This document shows positions 25,546 through 34,624 of a DNA stretch of 55,073 nt, piece after piece. The notes under the pieces are model-generated. The model did no database searches and had not been told where the DNA came from. It saw nothing but the letters and a program-made list of their open reading frames with translations. Source of the DNA: an uncultured Campylobacter sp. (GTDB taxonomy: Bacteria > Campylobacterota > Campylobacteria > Campylobacterales > Campylobacteraceae); contig NZ_CALJPC010000067.1 in assembly GCF_937981295.1 (NCBI RefSeq), forward strand, positions 1 through 55,073. The letters run 5' to 3'. The position numbers and the translations under genes were made by a program. Within the stretch, counting starts at the first letter, position 1. Each line of letters starts with the position of its first letter.

Positions 25546-25996
25546 ACGCCCATCCTGTTTCGTTGGAATAATTTTGTGATTATATTATTTTGTAAATTAA
25601 ATTTCACGAATTTTAGGCGCTAAATCGGGTCGAATTTCAAATTTAATAGCAGCAAGACAGGGCGAAATTTTGGAATTTAGCGAGAGTAGAAAAGGCAAAT
25701 TTAAAATTTAGCCATAAATTTAAAACGGACGGGATGTTCAGATTTAAAATTTTAAGGTGCAGATTTTATCTTGACAAAACGCGGCGCATCAGTTTTAACG
25801 TAAAATTTTGGCTTGAAATTTTACCACGCTAGGCTCGATTAAATTTATAAAATTTTTTGGAATTTTATCGTAGCACAGAGCAACTCCTGCGAAATTTTAA
25901 ATTCTACGTTACGAAATTTTAAAATTTAGCCGTAAATTTAGGGCGGGCGGAATCTTTATTATAAAATTCTAAATCCCGCCTGCGTAAAATTAAATT
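25546..25996. repeat. Intergenic AAATTT array with a repeated ~34-bp unit
   Basis: No gene is visible in 450 bases. A TTTAAAATTTAGCC-(A/G)-TAAATTTA unit followed by a GCGG-like tail occurs at 25700-25734 and 25918-25951. Many simpler AAATTT cores lie between them. Confidence 0.55.
25579..25584 (-). promoter_or_regulatory. -10 element for ilvB-ilvH-lpxD
   Basis: The reverse complement reads TATAAT in AATATAATCACA, 34 bases before the ilvB ATG. No clear -35 and no leader-peptide attenuator are visible. Confidence 0.5.
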
Positions 25997-26764
25997 TTAA
26001 AACCCTCTATCTACCTGCACGCCTACGCCCACGCTAGCGCAGTTGCCGCTTTGCGGATCGCAGTCGCCGAAGCTTGTGACGCTACTGGATCTTTTTGAGC
26101 GGATCGTTCCCATATGCATAGGCACCGGCATGTTACGGCGCGAGCTTCCGCCGATATCGCTATCGCTCATACTGTCAGAACTTCTCCTGCGAGAATAATC
26201 ATCACGCGAAGGTGGCGGTGGAGGAGGCGGTTTTATCCCTCCATGCGGCGGCGGAGGCGGAGGAGGCATCATGCCACCAGGAGGCGGGGGAGGCGGCGGC
26301 ATCATACCACCAGGAGGTGGGGGTGGCGGAGGAGGCGGCATGCCGCCGCGTCTATCATATCCTCGTGGAGGTGGAGGCGGAAAAGTACCGGTTTCGGTAA
26401 TAGTGATACCGTTTCCGTAATTTTCCACGCGTCTATAAGTAGAGCCTCCGTAAACCGTGCGGGTGCGGGTCTTTTCGACCACGACTATGTCGCGCTCAGG
26501 CTGCACCGGCTGCTGCACGTTAGCTCTAGGCGATATTTCAAAGCTCTTCTGCAGTTTGGCGGTATCGTAACTTGCAAAGCCGTTGATGCCCTTTAGCTCA
26601 TCTGCACTTGAAATTTCGCGCTTTTGGCGGTATTGCATAAGCATATCCGCCCTACCCGCATCAAGCCCACCGATCGTCATCAGCTCGTAGCGACTAGCTT
26701 CGTTTATGTTGATTTTCGCCGCGGCGAGGCTCACTAAAAGAGCCAAAATCACTAAATTTTTCAT
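25997..26764 (-). CDS. Exported helix-hairpin-helix (ComEA-like) protein with polyproline tandem repeats
   Basis: The 255-residue protein starts with a signal peptide (KNLVILALLVSLAAA). A ComEA-type HhH domain follows at residues ~17-75 (KININEASRYELMTIGGL...DELKGINGF), which in relatives binds DNA non-specifically during natural transformation. Residues ~128-185 are polyproline: FPPPPP, then P9, P7, P7 and P7 tracts joined by GGMM, GGMM and HGGIK. A R/S/D-rich segment follows, then a short tail with a possible disulfide (CDPQSGNC, 235-242). Translating such tracts needs EF-P. The polyproline could span peptidoglycan or bind partner domains. The ComEA part is the firm call; the rest is descriptive. 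It stands alone, divergent from pta. Confidence 0.85.
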   Translation of the reverse strand: MKNLVILALLVSLAAAKININEASRYELMTIGGLDAGRADMLMQYRQKREISSADELKGINGFASYDTAKLQKSFEISPRANVQQPVQPERDIVVVEKTRTRTVYGGSTYRRVENYGNGITITETGTFPPPPPRGYDRRGGMPPPPPPPPPGGMMPPPPPPPGGMMPPPPPPPHGGIKPPPPPPPSRDDYSRRRSSDSMSDSDIGGSSRRNMPVPMHMGTIRSKRSSSVTSFGDCDPQSGNCASVGVGVQVDRGF

Positions 26765-26842
26765 GTGCGCTCCTTTGTTGAAAGTTACTAAATTCTAAAC
26801 CCTCACGATAAATCTTTGATTAACACGCAAGCAAAATTTTGC

Positions 26843-26848
26843 TACAAT
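26843..26848 (+). promoter_or_regulatory. -10 element for pta-ackA
   Basis: TACAAT in TTTGCTACAATTG lies 28 bases before the pta ATG, with the ribosome site AAAGGAT between them. Confidence 0.55.
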
Positions 26849-26876
26849 TGCCTATCTTATTTCAAAGGATCAACCG

Positions 26877-28475
26877 ATGAACGGAATTTTGCTCCTATGC
26901 GACGAACCCGCCGCCTATCAATCCGAGCTAAAAAAACTAGATAAAATTTTATCCATGAGCTTTCACAACGTTTTGCAACTTTGCATCGCTGGCGATAATG
27001 CCCTTTTTAGCAGGAGCGAACTTGAAAAAGCGCTCGCAAACGGGCAGGATGAGCGCGTGCGAAAGGCGGCGATAGAGCGCTTCGCACAAATTTTAGAGCA
27101 GTGTAATTTTGTGCTGGTTCGCGGCGTAGCGGGAGCTGATCTGCGCGAGCTAAATTTACAAATCGCAAAGGATCTAAATATCCCCGTTTGCGGATTTTAT
27201 CCTAACGAAATTGCCGCGCGCATCGGCACGCGCTTGATCACCGCAGCAAAAGCGGTAAGCTTTGCCAGCATATATGAGGATAAAATTTCATTTTCTGCGC
27301 TAAGACCTGCACAAGAGGGTGCAAATTCTAAAAAATCGGAGCTTTGCGGCAAAAATTCTGCTTGCGAAAGCGATGCAAAATTTCACGACGAAAATTCCGC
27401 TTGCCAAAGCGGCGCGATAGAGCTTGATAAAGTCGTTGCCGACAAGAGCTACTTCACGGACGCCGCAAACTCCACGCGCTGTGAAATTCTAACCCCGTTG
27501 AAATTTGAAAGCAAGCTCTACGCCAAGGCTCGCGCGAACGTTAAAACCGTCGTGCTACCAGAAAGCGACGATGAGAGAATTCTGCGCGCGGCTGCGATTA
27601 TAAAACAAAGCGGCGCGGCAAATTTGATCCTTTTAGGGCGGCAAGACGAAGTGCAAAAAAGCGCGAGCGAGCTGGGGCTCGATCTAAGCGGCGTTAAAAT
27701 TTTAGATCCGCAGACGGATGCGAGCTTAGAAAAATTTGCGCGCGATCTATATGAGCTTCGCAAGGCAAAGGGTATGAGCGAGGCGCAGGCGCGCGATCTC
27801 GTTCGCGACCGCACCTATTTCGGCACGATGCTCGTGTATGAAGGGCTAGCCGATGCGATGGTAAGCGGCGCAAGCACGACTACTGCGGAGACGATCCGCC
27901 CCGCACTTCAGATCATCAAGACAAAGCCCGGTATCGCGAGCGTTAGCGGCGCATTTATAATGTGCCTGGATACGCAGGCGCTGCTTTTTGCCGACTGCGC
28001 CGTAGCGCCGAACCCGAGCGCGGAGTATCTGGCAGGTATCGCGATCTCAAGCGCCGCGACCGCAAAGGCGTTCGGGCTTGAGCCGCGTGTGGCGATGCTG
28101 AGCTACTCCAGTGGCGATAGTGGTAGCGGTGAAAGCGTGGAATTCATAAAAACTGCGACGCAGAAAGCGCGCGAAAAGGCGCCGGCGCTTTTAATCGACG
28201 GACCGCTGCAATTCGATGCCGCAGTCGATGCAGCGGTCGCTAAGAAAAAGATGCCAGGCTCCGCGGTCGCAGGGCGCGCGAACGTATTTATCTTCCCTGA
28301 TCTTAACTGTGGAAATATCTGTTATAAGGCCGTTCAGCGCACCGCAGGCGCCGTGGCGATCGGACCGATTTTACAGGGCTTAAAAAAGCCGGTAAACGAT
28401 CTAAGCCGCGGCTGCAAGGTCGCCGATATCGTAAACACGATACTTATCAGCGCCATTCAAGCAGGAGAGAATTAA
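26877..28475 (+). CDS. pta: Phosphate acetyltransferase with an insert
   Basis: Pta interconverts acetyl-CoA and acetyl phosphate. The protein has 532 residues. Residues 1-140 are a reduced N-terminal P-loop/DRTGG-like region; the catalytic PTA domain starts near LYAKARANVKTVVLPESDDERIL (214) and contains VSGASTTTAETIRPAL, SYSSGDSGSGESV, LDGPLQFDAA and the FPDLNCGNICYK segment. Between them, residues ~143-203 form a hydrophilic insert rich in N/S/A/C/K, including the repeated peptide NSACESDAKFHDE and NSACQSGAIELDK (13-residue period). The gene is directly followed by ackA. Confidence 0.95.
   Translation: MNGILLLCDEPAAYQSELKKLDKILSMSFHNVLQLCIAGDNALFSRSELEKALANGQDERVRKAAIERFAQILEQCNFVLVRGVAGADLRELNLQIAKDLNIPVCGFYPNEIAARIGTRLITAAKAVSFASIYEDKISFSALRPAQEGANSKKSELCGKNSACESDAKFHDENSACQSGAIELDKVVADKSYFTDAANSTRCEILTPLKFESKLYAKARANVKTVVLPESDDERILRAAAIIKQSGAANLILLGRQDEVQKSASELGLDLSGVKILDPQTDASLEKFARDLYELRKAKGMSEAQARDLVRDRTYFGTMLVYEGLADAMVSGASTTTAETIRPALQIIKTKPGIASVSGAFIMCLDTQALLFADCAVAPNPSAEYLAGIAISSAATAKAFGLEPRVAMLSYSSGDSGSGESVEFIKTATQKAREKAPALLIDGPLQFDAAVDAAVAKKKMPGSAVAGRANVFIFPDLNCGNICYKAVQRTAGAVAIGPILQGLKKPVNDLSRGCKVADIVNTILISAIQAGEN
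27303..27485 (+). repeat. In-frame low-complexity insert in pta
   Basis: About 61 codons between the N-terminal and catalytic domains. It contains a 39-bp tandem period: AAAATTCTGCTTGCGAAAGCG and AAAATTCCGCTTGCCAAAGCG copies. Further GCAAATTC and AAAATTTCACG words are of the intergenic type. Confidence 0.65.
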
Positions 28476-29708
28476 ATGGATATCCTAGTCATAAATTCTG
28501 GCTCGAGCTCGGTTAAATTTAAATTCCACGATATGCTAAATCACGCCTGCATCGCAAGTGGGCTCATCGAGGAGATCGGCTCGACGCACGCAAGCGGAAG
28601 CATCAATTGCGCCAACGGACGAAGCATAAAAGTTGAAAACGAGCAAATTCCAAATCACGAGACCGCGATCGCGATCGCGATCAATCTTTTAAAACAAAGC
28701 GGAGTAATCAACGATCTAACTCAAGTAGGCGGCATCGGGCATAGAATAGTCCAAGGTGCGGATTATTTCGACGCTCCCGCGCTCATAGATGATGACGTAA
28801 TGGCTAAAATCGCCGAGCTTGCGCCGCTTGCACCACTACACAATCCTGCAAATTTAGCGGGCATCAAATCCTGCCTAAAGATCGCTCCTAAAATTCCAAA
28901 CGTCGCGGTTTTCGATACGATATTTCATCAAAGCATCCCGCCTTATGCGTATATGTACGCGCTGCCGTATGAATTCTACGAAAAATACAAAGTTCGTCGC
29001 TACGGCGCGCACGGCACGTCGCATTGGTTCGTCTCGACGATGGGAGCGAAATTTTTGCGTAAAAAATACGAAAACTTCAACGCCATTACGCTACATCTTG
29101 GCAACGGCTCTAGCGTGAGCGCCATAGAAAACGGCAAGTGCATCGACACCTCAATGGGGCTAACGCCGCTTGAGGGGATCATCATGGGCACCAGATGCGG
29201 CTCGATCGATCCTGCGATCATCCCATACATCGAGCGCGTCGCGGGCTACAACGCGCAGGATATGGATGTCATAATGAACAAGAAAAGCGGGCTGCTCGGC
29301 ATCTGCGGTGCAAGCGATCTGCGAAAGGTATATGAAAAGATGGAGGATGGCGAGCCGCGCGCGAAACTTGCGTTTGAGATGCTCGTGTACAGCGTCGTTA
29401 AGATGATCGGAGCGTATTATGCCGTGCTCGGGCGCGTGGACGCTTTGATCTTTACCGGCGGTATCGGCGAGAATGCGCCGCATTTTAGGCAAAATGTCTG
29501 CGAGAGGCTCGCTCATATCGGCATCGAAATCGATGCGACAAAAAACGCAAAAAATACCGGCTCGATTAGAAATTTAAGCGCGGTAGATAGCAAAATCAAA
29601 ACGCTCGTAATTCCCACCAACGAGGAACTTGCGATCGCTGAAGCTACGGTCGATACGATCAATAAAAACTCCGCGCAGATCGACTATCAGAAATACTCGG
29701 AATTTTAA
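28476..29708 (+). CDS. ackA: Acetate kinase
   Basis: AckA makes ATP and acetate from acetyl phosphate. The 410-residue protein begins DILVINSGSSSVKFKF, with HGTSHWFVS, ITLHLGNGSSVSAI, TSMGLTPLEGIIMGTRCGSIDP and FTGGIGENAPHFR, covering the catalytic Asp/Glu and phosphate loops of the ASKHA fold. The ATG is adjacent to the pta stop. Slightly longer than usual at the C-terminus but without an insert. Confidence 0.97.
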   Translation: MDILVINSGSSSVKFKFHDMLNHACIASGLIEEIGSTHASGSINCANGRSIKVENEQIPNHETAIAIAINLLKQSGVINDLTQVGGIGHRIVQGADYFDAPALIDDDVMAKIAELAPLAPLHNPANLAGIKSCLKIAPKIPNVAVFDTIFHQSIPPYAYMYALPYEFYEKYKVRRYGAHGTSHWFVSTMGAKFLRKKYENFNAITLHLGNGSSVSAIENGKCIDTSMGLTPLEGIIMGTRCGSIDPAIIPYIERVAGYNAQDMDVIMNKKSGLLGICGASDLRKVYEKMEDGEPRAKLAFEMLVYSVVKMIGAYYAVLGRVDALIFTGGIGENAPHFRQNVCERLAHIGIEIDATKNAKNTGSIRNLSAVDSKIKTLVIPTNEELAIAEATVDTINKNSAQIDYQKYSEF

Positions 29709-30229
29709 ATTTAAATTTTATTTAGCAGGATTCCGCGGTTATTTCGCGAGCAGCAACGCCAACTTGCTTTTTTGTTAGGCAATTAAATTTTGGGTCTTGG
29801 CTGTGAGCTTGCGTGAAATGAAAGGGCTTTCTTTATTTTAGTGGCTTTCTGCTAAGACGATACGAGAAATTGCTACGCTACGCGCGGGTTTAAATTTTAT
29901 TTGTCGCTTCCGATAAGGCTTAAATTCTTGCTCGGAAGAGGCGGAGCGGAAGGGGCTATACTTGCGAAGCGCCCTTTTACTTTGCTTCGGCTAGCACGCA
30001 AGCAGGTCTACCGCCCAAACCCCGCCTAGATCACTGCGCGTTAGAGGTGGCGACGCTTTGTTTTTAAACAAAGCTTTGCTGGTTAAATTTAATAAATTTG
30101 GCTTCAAATTAGACCGTAAAATTCCAAAACAGGTCCTTATTGTGAAATTTACCGGATAATAAGGCATAAAATTTTAAAATTTAGCGCAAGCCGGGTTTTG
30201 GCACGCAAACTTTATTAAAGGAGCGAACG
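29709..30229. other. Intergenic region, no gene seen
   Basis: This 520-base stretch has AAATTT units throughout and a palindrome CTTTGTTTTTAAACAAAG near 30055-30072. No frame with a ribosome site is visible before the 30230 gene. Confidence 0.5.
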
Positions 30230-30850
30230 ATGAGCGATTTGCCGAATTCACAAGGCACGCAAGAGCAAGATACGCCGTATCCCGATACGAAATTCACTAA
30301 ATTTTTCGGGCGACTTTACGCGGCGGTTTTTGCGCTGTTTGCGATCACGGCGCTTAGCGTATTCGTGCTACCCGAAAACATTTTAGACGTAAGCGCGGCA
30401 TGCGCGGACTTCGTTGGATTTATGAAGCGGTTTTTTCCAAACATCGCCGCAATCGGCAAAATAAGCCCGCACACGCAGCTTGCGGAATTTTACGTCGCGG
30501 CATTGTGGATACCTATTTTAACGGCTTTCGCGCTAAGCTGCGTGTATTATCCAATCGCCGTATTCTTATATGAAAAAGAGCTTCCCGCCGTCAAGACGCA
30601 GCTAATTATGCTTATCGGCATACCTTTTATCTATTGGCTTCTAAATAATTATTTCTACGCCGATTTTGCCATAAACGGCATCCCACACAAAGTAGGCAAC
30701 GGGCGGACGTTTCCAACTTTTGCGAGCAGAGAGAGCCTGTTTGGTTGGCTATCGTTTTTTGGAGGCGGCTCAATGTTTTTTGGTATGTCTGTTCCGATTT
30801 TATTCAGTAATATAGTCCACTGGATATATCTATCGAGAAATAAAAGCTAA
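30230..30850 (+). CDS. Hypothetical integral membrane protein
   Basis: This unrecognised 206-residue protein has a polar N-terminus and then four predicted membrane helices: residues ~29-48, ~90-112, ~121-140 and ~172-200. A periplasmic or cytoplasmic loop contains ADFAINGIPHKVGNGRTFP, which may be a conserved motif. The ribosome site AAAGGAG is strong. Neighbouring DNA is non-coding on both sides, so the gene is probably expressed alone. No catalytic motif is evident. Confidence 0.7.
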   Translation: MSDLPNSQGTQEQDTPYPDTKFTKFFGRLYAAVFALFAITALSVFVLPENILDVSAACADFVGFMKRFFPNIAAIGKISPHTQLAEFYVAALWIPILTAFALSCVYYPIAVFLYEKELPAVKTQLIMLIGIPFIYWLLNNYFYADFAINGIPHKVGNGRTFPTFASRESLFGWLSFFGGGSMFFGMSVPILFSNIVHWIYLSRNKS

Positions 30851-31077
30851 ATTTTATAAAATCGCGGACGAATAAAATTCTGCACCTATAACTTTCAGGG
30901 TCATTTTACGAGCGCAAAGCGGGCGGGCGATTAAATTTCCGCGCTCCGTTTTAGAACAAAAACAAGCGACGATTAAATTTAAACGCCCTGCGATTAGACC
31001 TTTTTTTGCGCGGAATTTAAGCGACCAAACTACGATTAAATTTAAACCGCAGGCGGCCGCTTTTAAATTTTAAAATT

Positions 31078-32250
31078 CTATTCGCGCCACGTAAGGCGAA
31101 AGGTCGTTATCTCGCCCGGCACGCTGTCGTAGGAGATAGAAAAGGAGTATTTTTTGCAGACCTCGCTTACGATGCTAAGCCCGATTCCAAAGCCGCCCTC
31201 GCTTGAGTTAAAGCGCGCAAAGCGCCTGAAAATTTCGTCGCCCTTTTTCCTGTCGATCCCCTCGCCGCTATTTGAGATCGCTAGCTCGCCGTGCCTTAGC
31301 CGCACATCCACGTAGCCGCCTGCATCGGCGTATTTTACGGCGTTGCTTAGCAGATTGTCGATCAGGCGCGAAATTTCATAAATATTTGCGCTCATGCTCG
31401 CATCCGAAAGATCGGTTTTAAGGCTTAGTCTGCGTTTTTGGATAAACGGCGCGAAATATTCGCAGCGCGAAGCGACGAGGCTCTTTAGATCGATCGAGCT
31501 AATCTCGCCCTCCTTATTCATACCGAAGGTTAAAAACACGAGATCCTCGTAGATGCGCGAAAGCGTCTTGGCGGCAAGATCGATATTAGCGACGCGCTTG
31601 GCGTTGTATTCTCCAAGCTCTGCGTGCCGCATCGTCTCGACGCTCATGGAGATAATACTAAGCGGAGTATTAATCTCGTGGGTACTATCCTTGATGAAGC
31701 GATTTAGCGTGTCAATCTTATCGTAAAGCGGCTTTGTACCTAGCCGCACCAGATAAAACGCCACGGCTAATATCACACCCAAAAGTGCTATCATCATCGC
31801 TGCGGTTTTGATACGAAGCGTTAAAATTTCGCCCTGCACGCTACTTCCAAGCAGAATGATTTTAGCCTTGGAAAAGGCGTTTCGCTCCTCCATATTTTGC
31901 AGATTCTCATAAATTCCTAGCCTTCCGCCACTTATAAATTCCGCCTTTAGCTTCGCTTTATCAAGTGCGCCAAGCTCGCCGTCACAGCCGTAAATTTCAT
32001 CAGAGTTTGGCTTAAATATACACGCACTCACGCCCTTTTCGCGCTCAAAGTCCGCTAGCGATTCCAGCCCATCCATACTTGCTTTCATATAGATCATTAT
32101 TTTGATCTCTTTTAGCTCTTTTATCCTGTGCGAAAGCAGCGCGGCTTCGTTCATCCTGTAATTTATCTTGAAAAAATATCCCAAAAACAACGCACTTGAA
32201 ATGAGATACAAAGATAAAATTTTAAGCGTTAAAGCGGTCTTTTCAGACAT
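31078..32250 (-). CDS. dccS: Sensor histidine kinase, DccS-like
   Basis: This membrane kinase of 390 residues has helices at ~8-27 and ~147-168 enclosing a ~120-residue periplasmic sensor. The H-box is IKDSTHEINTPLSII (His191), the N-box RLIDNLLSNAVKYA, and the G2 box GGFGIGLSIV. There is no HAMP-length linker motif. It overlaps the regulator gene by 8 bases. The identification as DccS rests on the exact DccR-type box in front of the operon and on the H-box variant THEINTPLSI; the kinase sequence alone would justify only a generic name. Confidence 0.8.
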   Translation of the reverse strand: MSEKTALTLKILSLYLISSALFLGYFFKINYRMNEAALLSHRIKELKEIKIMIYMKASMDGLESLADFEREKGVSACIFKPNSDEIYGCDGELGALDKAKLKAEFISGGRLGIYENLQNMEERNAFSKAKIILLGSSVQGEILTLRIKTAAMMIALLGVILAVAFYLVRLGTKPLYDKIDTLNRFIKDSTHEINTPLSIISMSVETMRHAELGEYNAKRVANIDLAAKTLSRIYEDLVFLTFGMNKEGEISSIDLKSLVASRCEYFAPFIQKRRLSLKTDLSDASMSANIYEISRLIDNLLSNAVKYADAGGYVDVRLRHGELAISNSGEGIDRKKGDEIFRRFARFNSSEGGFGIGLSIVSEVCKKYSFSISYDSVPGEITTFRLTWRE

Positions 32251-32905
32251 ATAGATACCCTGCGTTGCGGCGGTTTATGATGTGCTCTTCGCCTAGGACG
32301 CGGCGTAGATTTTTGATATAAGTTCGCAACGCTTCCTCGCTCGGAGTTTCGTCAAAAGCGTAGATCGCGGAGAAAATTTCATCCTTGCTCAAAAGCCTGT
32401 TTTTATTTTGCAAAAAAAGCGCCAGCAGCTCGCGCTCTTTGTTTGAAAGCGCGACGGGCACGCCCGATCTGCGTAGCTCTTTGCTTGCAAAGTAAAATTT
32501 AAACTCGTCGTCAATAGTTACAAAATCATCAAAATTGTGGCTGAAGTTTCGCTTTATGAGCGAATTAACGCGCAGCAGCAGCTCTTTTAGCTCGTATGGT
32601 TTTTTGAGATAATCGTCGCAGCCGCTTTTAAAACCGACCTCAAGGTCATCGAGCGTATTTAGCGACGTAGCAAATATCGCAGGAGTGTGATCGCCGTTCT
32701 TGCGTAGTTCTTTTAAAAGTGAAAAACCGTCGCCTTTGGGGATTTTTACGTCAAAGATAAAAAGATCAAATTTTTGCTCATAAGCAAGATCTGCGGCACT
32801 TTGAGCGTCGCTGCAAACGCACACGTCAAAGCCCGCGCTTCTTAAATATTCGCCGATGAGATCGCAAAGGGTCTCATCGTCCTCTACGAGTAAAATTTTA
32901 CTCAC
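32243..32905 (-). CDS. dccR: OmpR-family response regulator, DccR-like
   Basis: The receiver domain has Asp9/Asp10, phosphoacceptor Asp52 (FIFDVKIPKGDG) and the KKPYEL lysine. The winged-helix DNA-binding domain ends NLRRVLGEEHIINRRNAGYLYV. The start is a GTG that overlaps the stop of the preceding small gene (TAGTG), giving strong coupling. OmpR regulators bind direct repeats spaced about 11 bases. Such a site, TTTCAC-N6-TTCACT, lies 286 bases upstream in front of the small exported protein, so the system likely controls its own operon. Confidence 0.85.
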   Translation of the reverse strand: MSKILLVEDDETLCDLIGEYLRSAGFDVCVCSDAQSAADLAYEQKFDLFIFDVKIPKGDGFSLLKELRKNGDHTPAIFATSLNTLDDLEVGFKSGCDDYLKKPYELKELLLRVNSLIKRNFSHNFDDFVTIDDEFKFYFASKELRRSGVPVALSNKERELLALFLQNKNRLLSKDEIFSAIYAFDETPSEEALRTYIKNLRRVLGEEHIINRRNAGYLYV

Positions 32906-33147
32906 TACATCTCTTTTTTAATCTCTTTTTTCATCTCTTTTTTTGCATGAGAGCCCTTTTTAACGGCATCTTTTTTCATACCATGCGTCTCGTGCTTCAT
33001 ATGTTTCATCTCAGCTTTCACCTCTTTCGCACCATTATGCATTGATGTATTGGCGTCCTTCATCTCATCTTTCATGCCCATATCGGCAGCTACGGCAAAA
33101 GTGCCAGCAAATAGCGCACTAAGCGCAAACAAAGTAAGTTTTTTCAT
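32905..33147 (-). CDS. Small exported Met/His/Lys-rich protein, first gene of the DccRS operon
   Basis: The 80-residue protein has a signal peptide (KKLTLFALSALFAGTFAVA-A). The mature ~60 residues are unusually rich in Met, His, Lys and Glu (DMGMKDEMKD, KHMKHETHGMKK, KKEMKKEIKKEM). The pattern suggests a metal-chelating or very flexible charged periplasmic peptide. The start at 33147 is chosen because AAGGAG lies 6 bases upstream; the frame continues upstream but without a ribosome site. I recall that a small periplasmic protein is among the DccR targets in C. jejuni. Metal binding is an inference from composition only. Confidence 0.8.
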   Translation of the reverse strand: MKKLTLFALSALFAGTFAVAADMGMKDEMKDANTSMHNGAKEVKAEMKHMKHETHGMKKDAVKKGSHAKKEMKKEIKKEM

Positions 33148-33174
33148 TACGTACTCCTTAAAAAAAATTAGCGG

Positions 33175-33208
33175 AATTATACTCCCGCAAAAGTGAAGTA
33201 AGTGTGAA
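33175..33208 (-). promoter_or_regulatory. DccR-type box and -10 element of the dccRS operon
   Basis: The reverse strand reads TTTCAC-ACTTAC-TTCACT (33191-33208), then 10 bases, then TATAAT (33175-33180). It fits the wTTCAC-N6-TTCACw direct repeat that I recall for DccR in C. jejuni and replaces the -35, as expected for an activated promoter. Confidence 0.75.
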
Positions 33209-33591
33209 ATTCCGAAAAAATTCAAATTTAAATTTAAACGCCTGTAATTTCAAATGCGGCGCGGTTTAAATGCGCTCGGTCGGTCGCGGATCTCTGAAAT
33301 TTAAATCGCCTCGCTATGGCTAGTCAAATTCTAAACGCGAATCAAAGCTAGCCAGAGCGCGCACCAACAGCGCATTGCCGAGCTTATTTTACCGCGGCAA
33401 AATAGAAATTTAAACCGCCGGCGAAATTAATTAAATTTATAATGCCACGACTAATGCCACGACGCGCACGTCAAATCAAAAACGCCGAGCCAGCCTTTGA
33501 GTTCGCGACCTCGCGCGAGCTTTTAAATTCGCTATGCCGCATAAGCCCTTAAATTTAGTGCGGCGCAAGCGCACAGGGCGCGAAATCGCAC
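33209..33591. other. Intergenic region where metI would be expected; no gene seen
   Basis: About 380 bases of AAATTT units and CGC-rich DNA lie after the metN stop. Translations on both strands show no permease-like hydrophobic frame, so metI is absent rather than broken at this spot. Confidence 0.5.
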
Positions 33592-34581
33592 CTAGATCGC
33601 GGCGCAGCTTTTGATCTCATCCTGCGATACGATCTCGTAGATTACGCCCGCGTTTTTGATAAACTCCTCCACGCGCGCGACGTGTGCGGGCTCTACGTTG
33701 ATGACGAGGCTTCCGACGACGTTTTTATCAAGCCGCTCGAGCTTGCCCCAGACGATGTTAAAATTTATCTCCAAAGCGCGCGCCATATGCGTGATCACGC
33801 TGTCAAATGCGACTGCAGGCGGGAAAAAGAGCCTGATATTCACGCCGCTTGCGGGCAGCACCTCCTCCTCGCCCAAAAACTCCTTCATATTCTCATCCGG
33901 GTGCAAAAACAGCGAGACGATATCGCCCGAGTTGCTCACGCGCCCGCCCTTAAGTAGGATCGCTCGCTGCGCGATGCCCTTTACGACCTCCATCTCGTGC
34001 GTAACGAGCACGATCGTGATGCCTAGCTCGCGATTGATGCGGCGCAGAAGCGATAAAATTTGAGCGGTGGTGTTAGGATCAAGCGCCGAAGTTGCCTCAT
34101 CGGAAAGCAAAATTTTAGGGCTTAATGCAAGCGCGCGCGCGATCGCCACGCGCTGCTTCTGTCCGCCGCTAAGCTCGCTGGGATAGGCGTTTGCTTTATC
34201 CGCAAGCCCTACGAGCTCCAAAAGCTCGGCGACGCGGCGCTTCGTGTGATCCTCGGGATGGCCCCAAAATGCTAACGGCGTGGCGACGTTTTGCGCGACG
34301 GTGCGGCGGCTCATAAGCGCGAAGTGCTGAAAAATCATACCGATATTTTTGCGCAGCTCACGGATCTGCGCGGCGCTTAGCTCTCTTACCTCCCTGCCTT
34401 CTACCTTGAGGCTTCCTTCTTGATAATCCTCAAGGCCGTTTATGCAGCGCAGCAGAGTGCTTTTACCCGCGCCGCTGCGGCCGACGATAGCAAAAATTTC
34501 GCCCTGTTTCACCTCCAGGCTCACATCGTCGATCACGCAGGTCTTGCCGTAAAATTTCTTTAAATTTTCTATCTTTATCAC
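33592..34581 (-). CDS. metN: Methionine ABC transporter ATP-binding protein
   Basis: MetN is the ATPase of the D/L-methionine importer MetNIQ. Walker A is GRSGAGKST (34-42), the Q-loop is MIFQHFALMSRRTV, the signature LSGGQKQRVAIARAL, Walker B KILLSDEATSALD, and the switch histidine is in VTHEMEVV. The C-terminal NIL domain (residues ~245-329), which senses methionine in E. coli MetN, is present. The permease gene metI is not adjacent; metQ lies 4.3 kb away beyond valS on the other strand. Confidence 0.94.
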   Translation of the reverse strand: MIKIENLKKFYGKTCVIDDVSLEVKQGEIFAIVGRSGAGKSTLLRCINGLEDYQEGSLKVEGREVRELSAAQIRELRKNIGMIFQHFALMSRRTVAQNVATPLAFWGHPEDHTKRRVAELLELVGLADKANAYPSELSGGQKQRVAIARALALSPKILLSDEATSALDPNTTAQILSLLRRINRELGITIVLVTHEMEVVKGIAQRAILLKGGRVSNSGDIVSLFLHPDENMKEFLGEEEVLPASGVNIRLFFPPAVAFDSVITHMARALEINFNIVWGKLERLDKNVVGSLVINVEPAHVARVEEFIKNAGVIYEIVSQDEIKSCAAI

Positions 34582-34624
34582 TCAAAATTCCTCGTTCATA
34601 ATTCCGCCGAAACGCCCCAGAAAT

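Noticed and set aside
26114..26596. Arg/His-rich open frames opposite the polyproline protein
   Set aside because: They are mirror translations of the CCN proline codons; the reverse-strand frame has a signal peptide and HhH domain.
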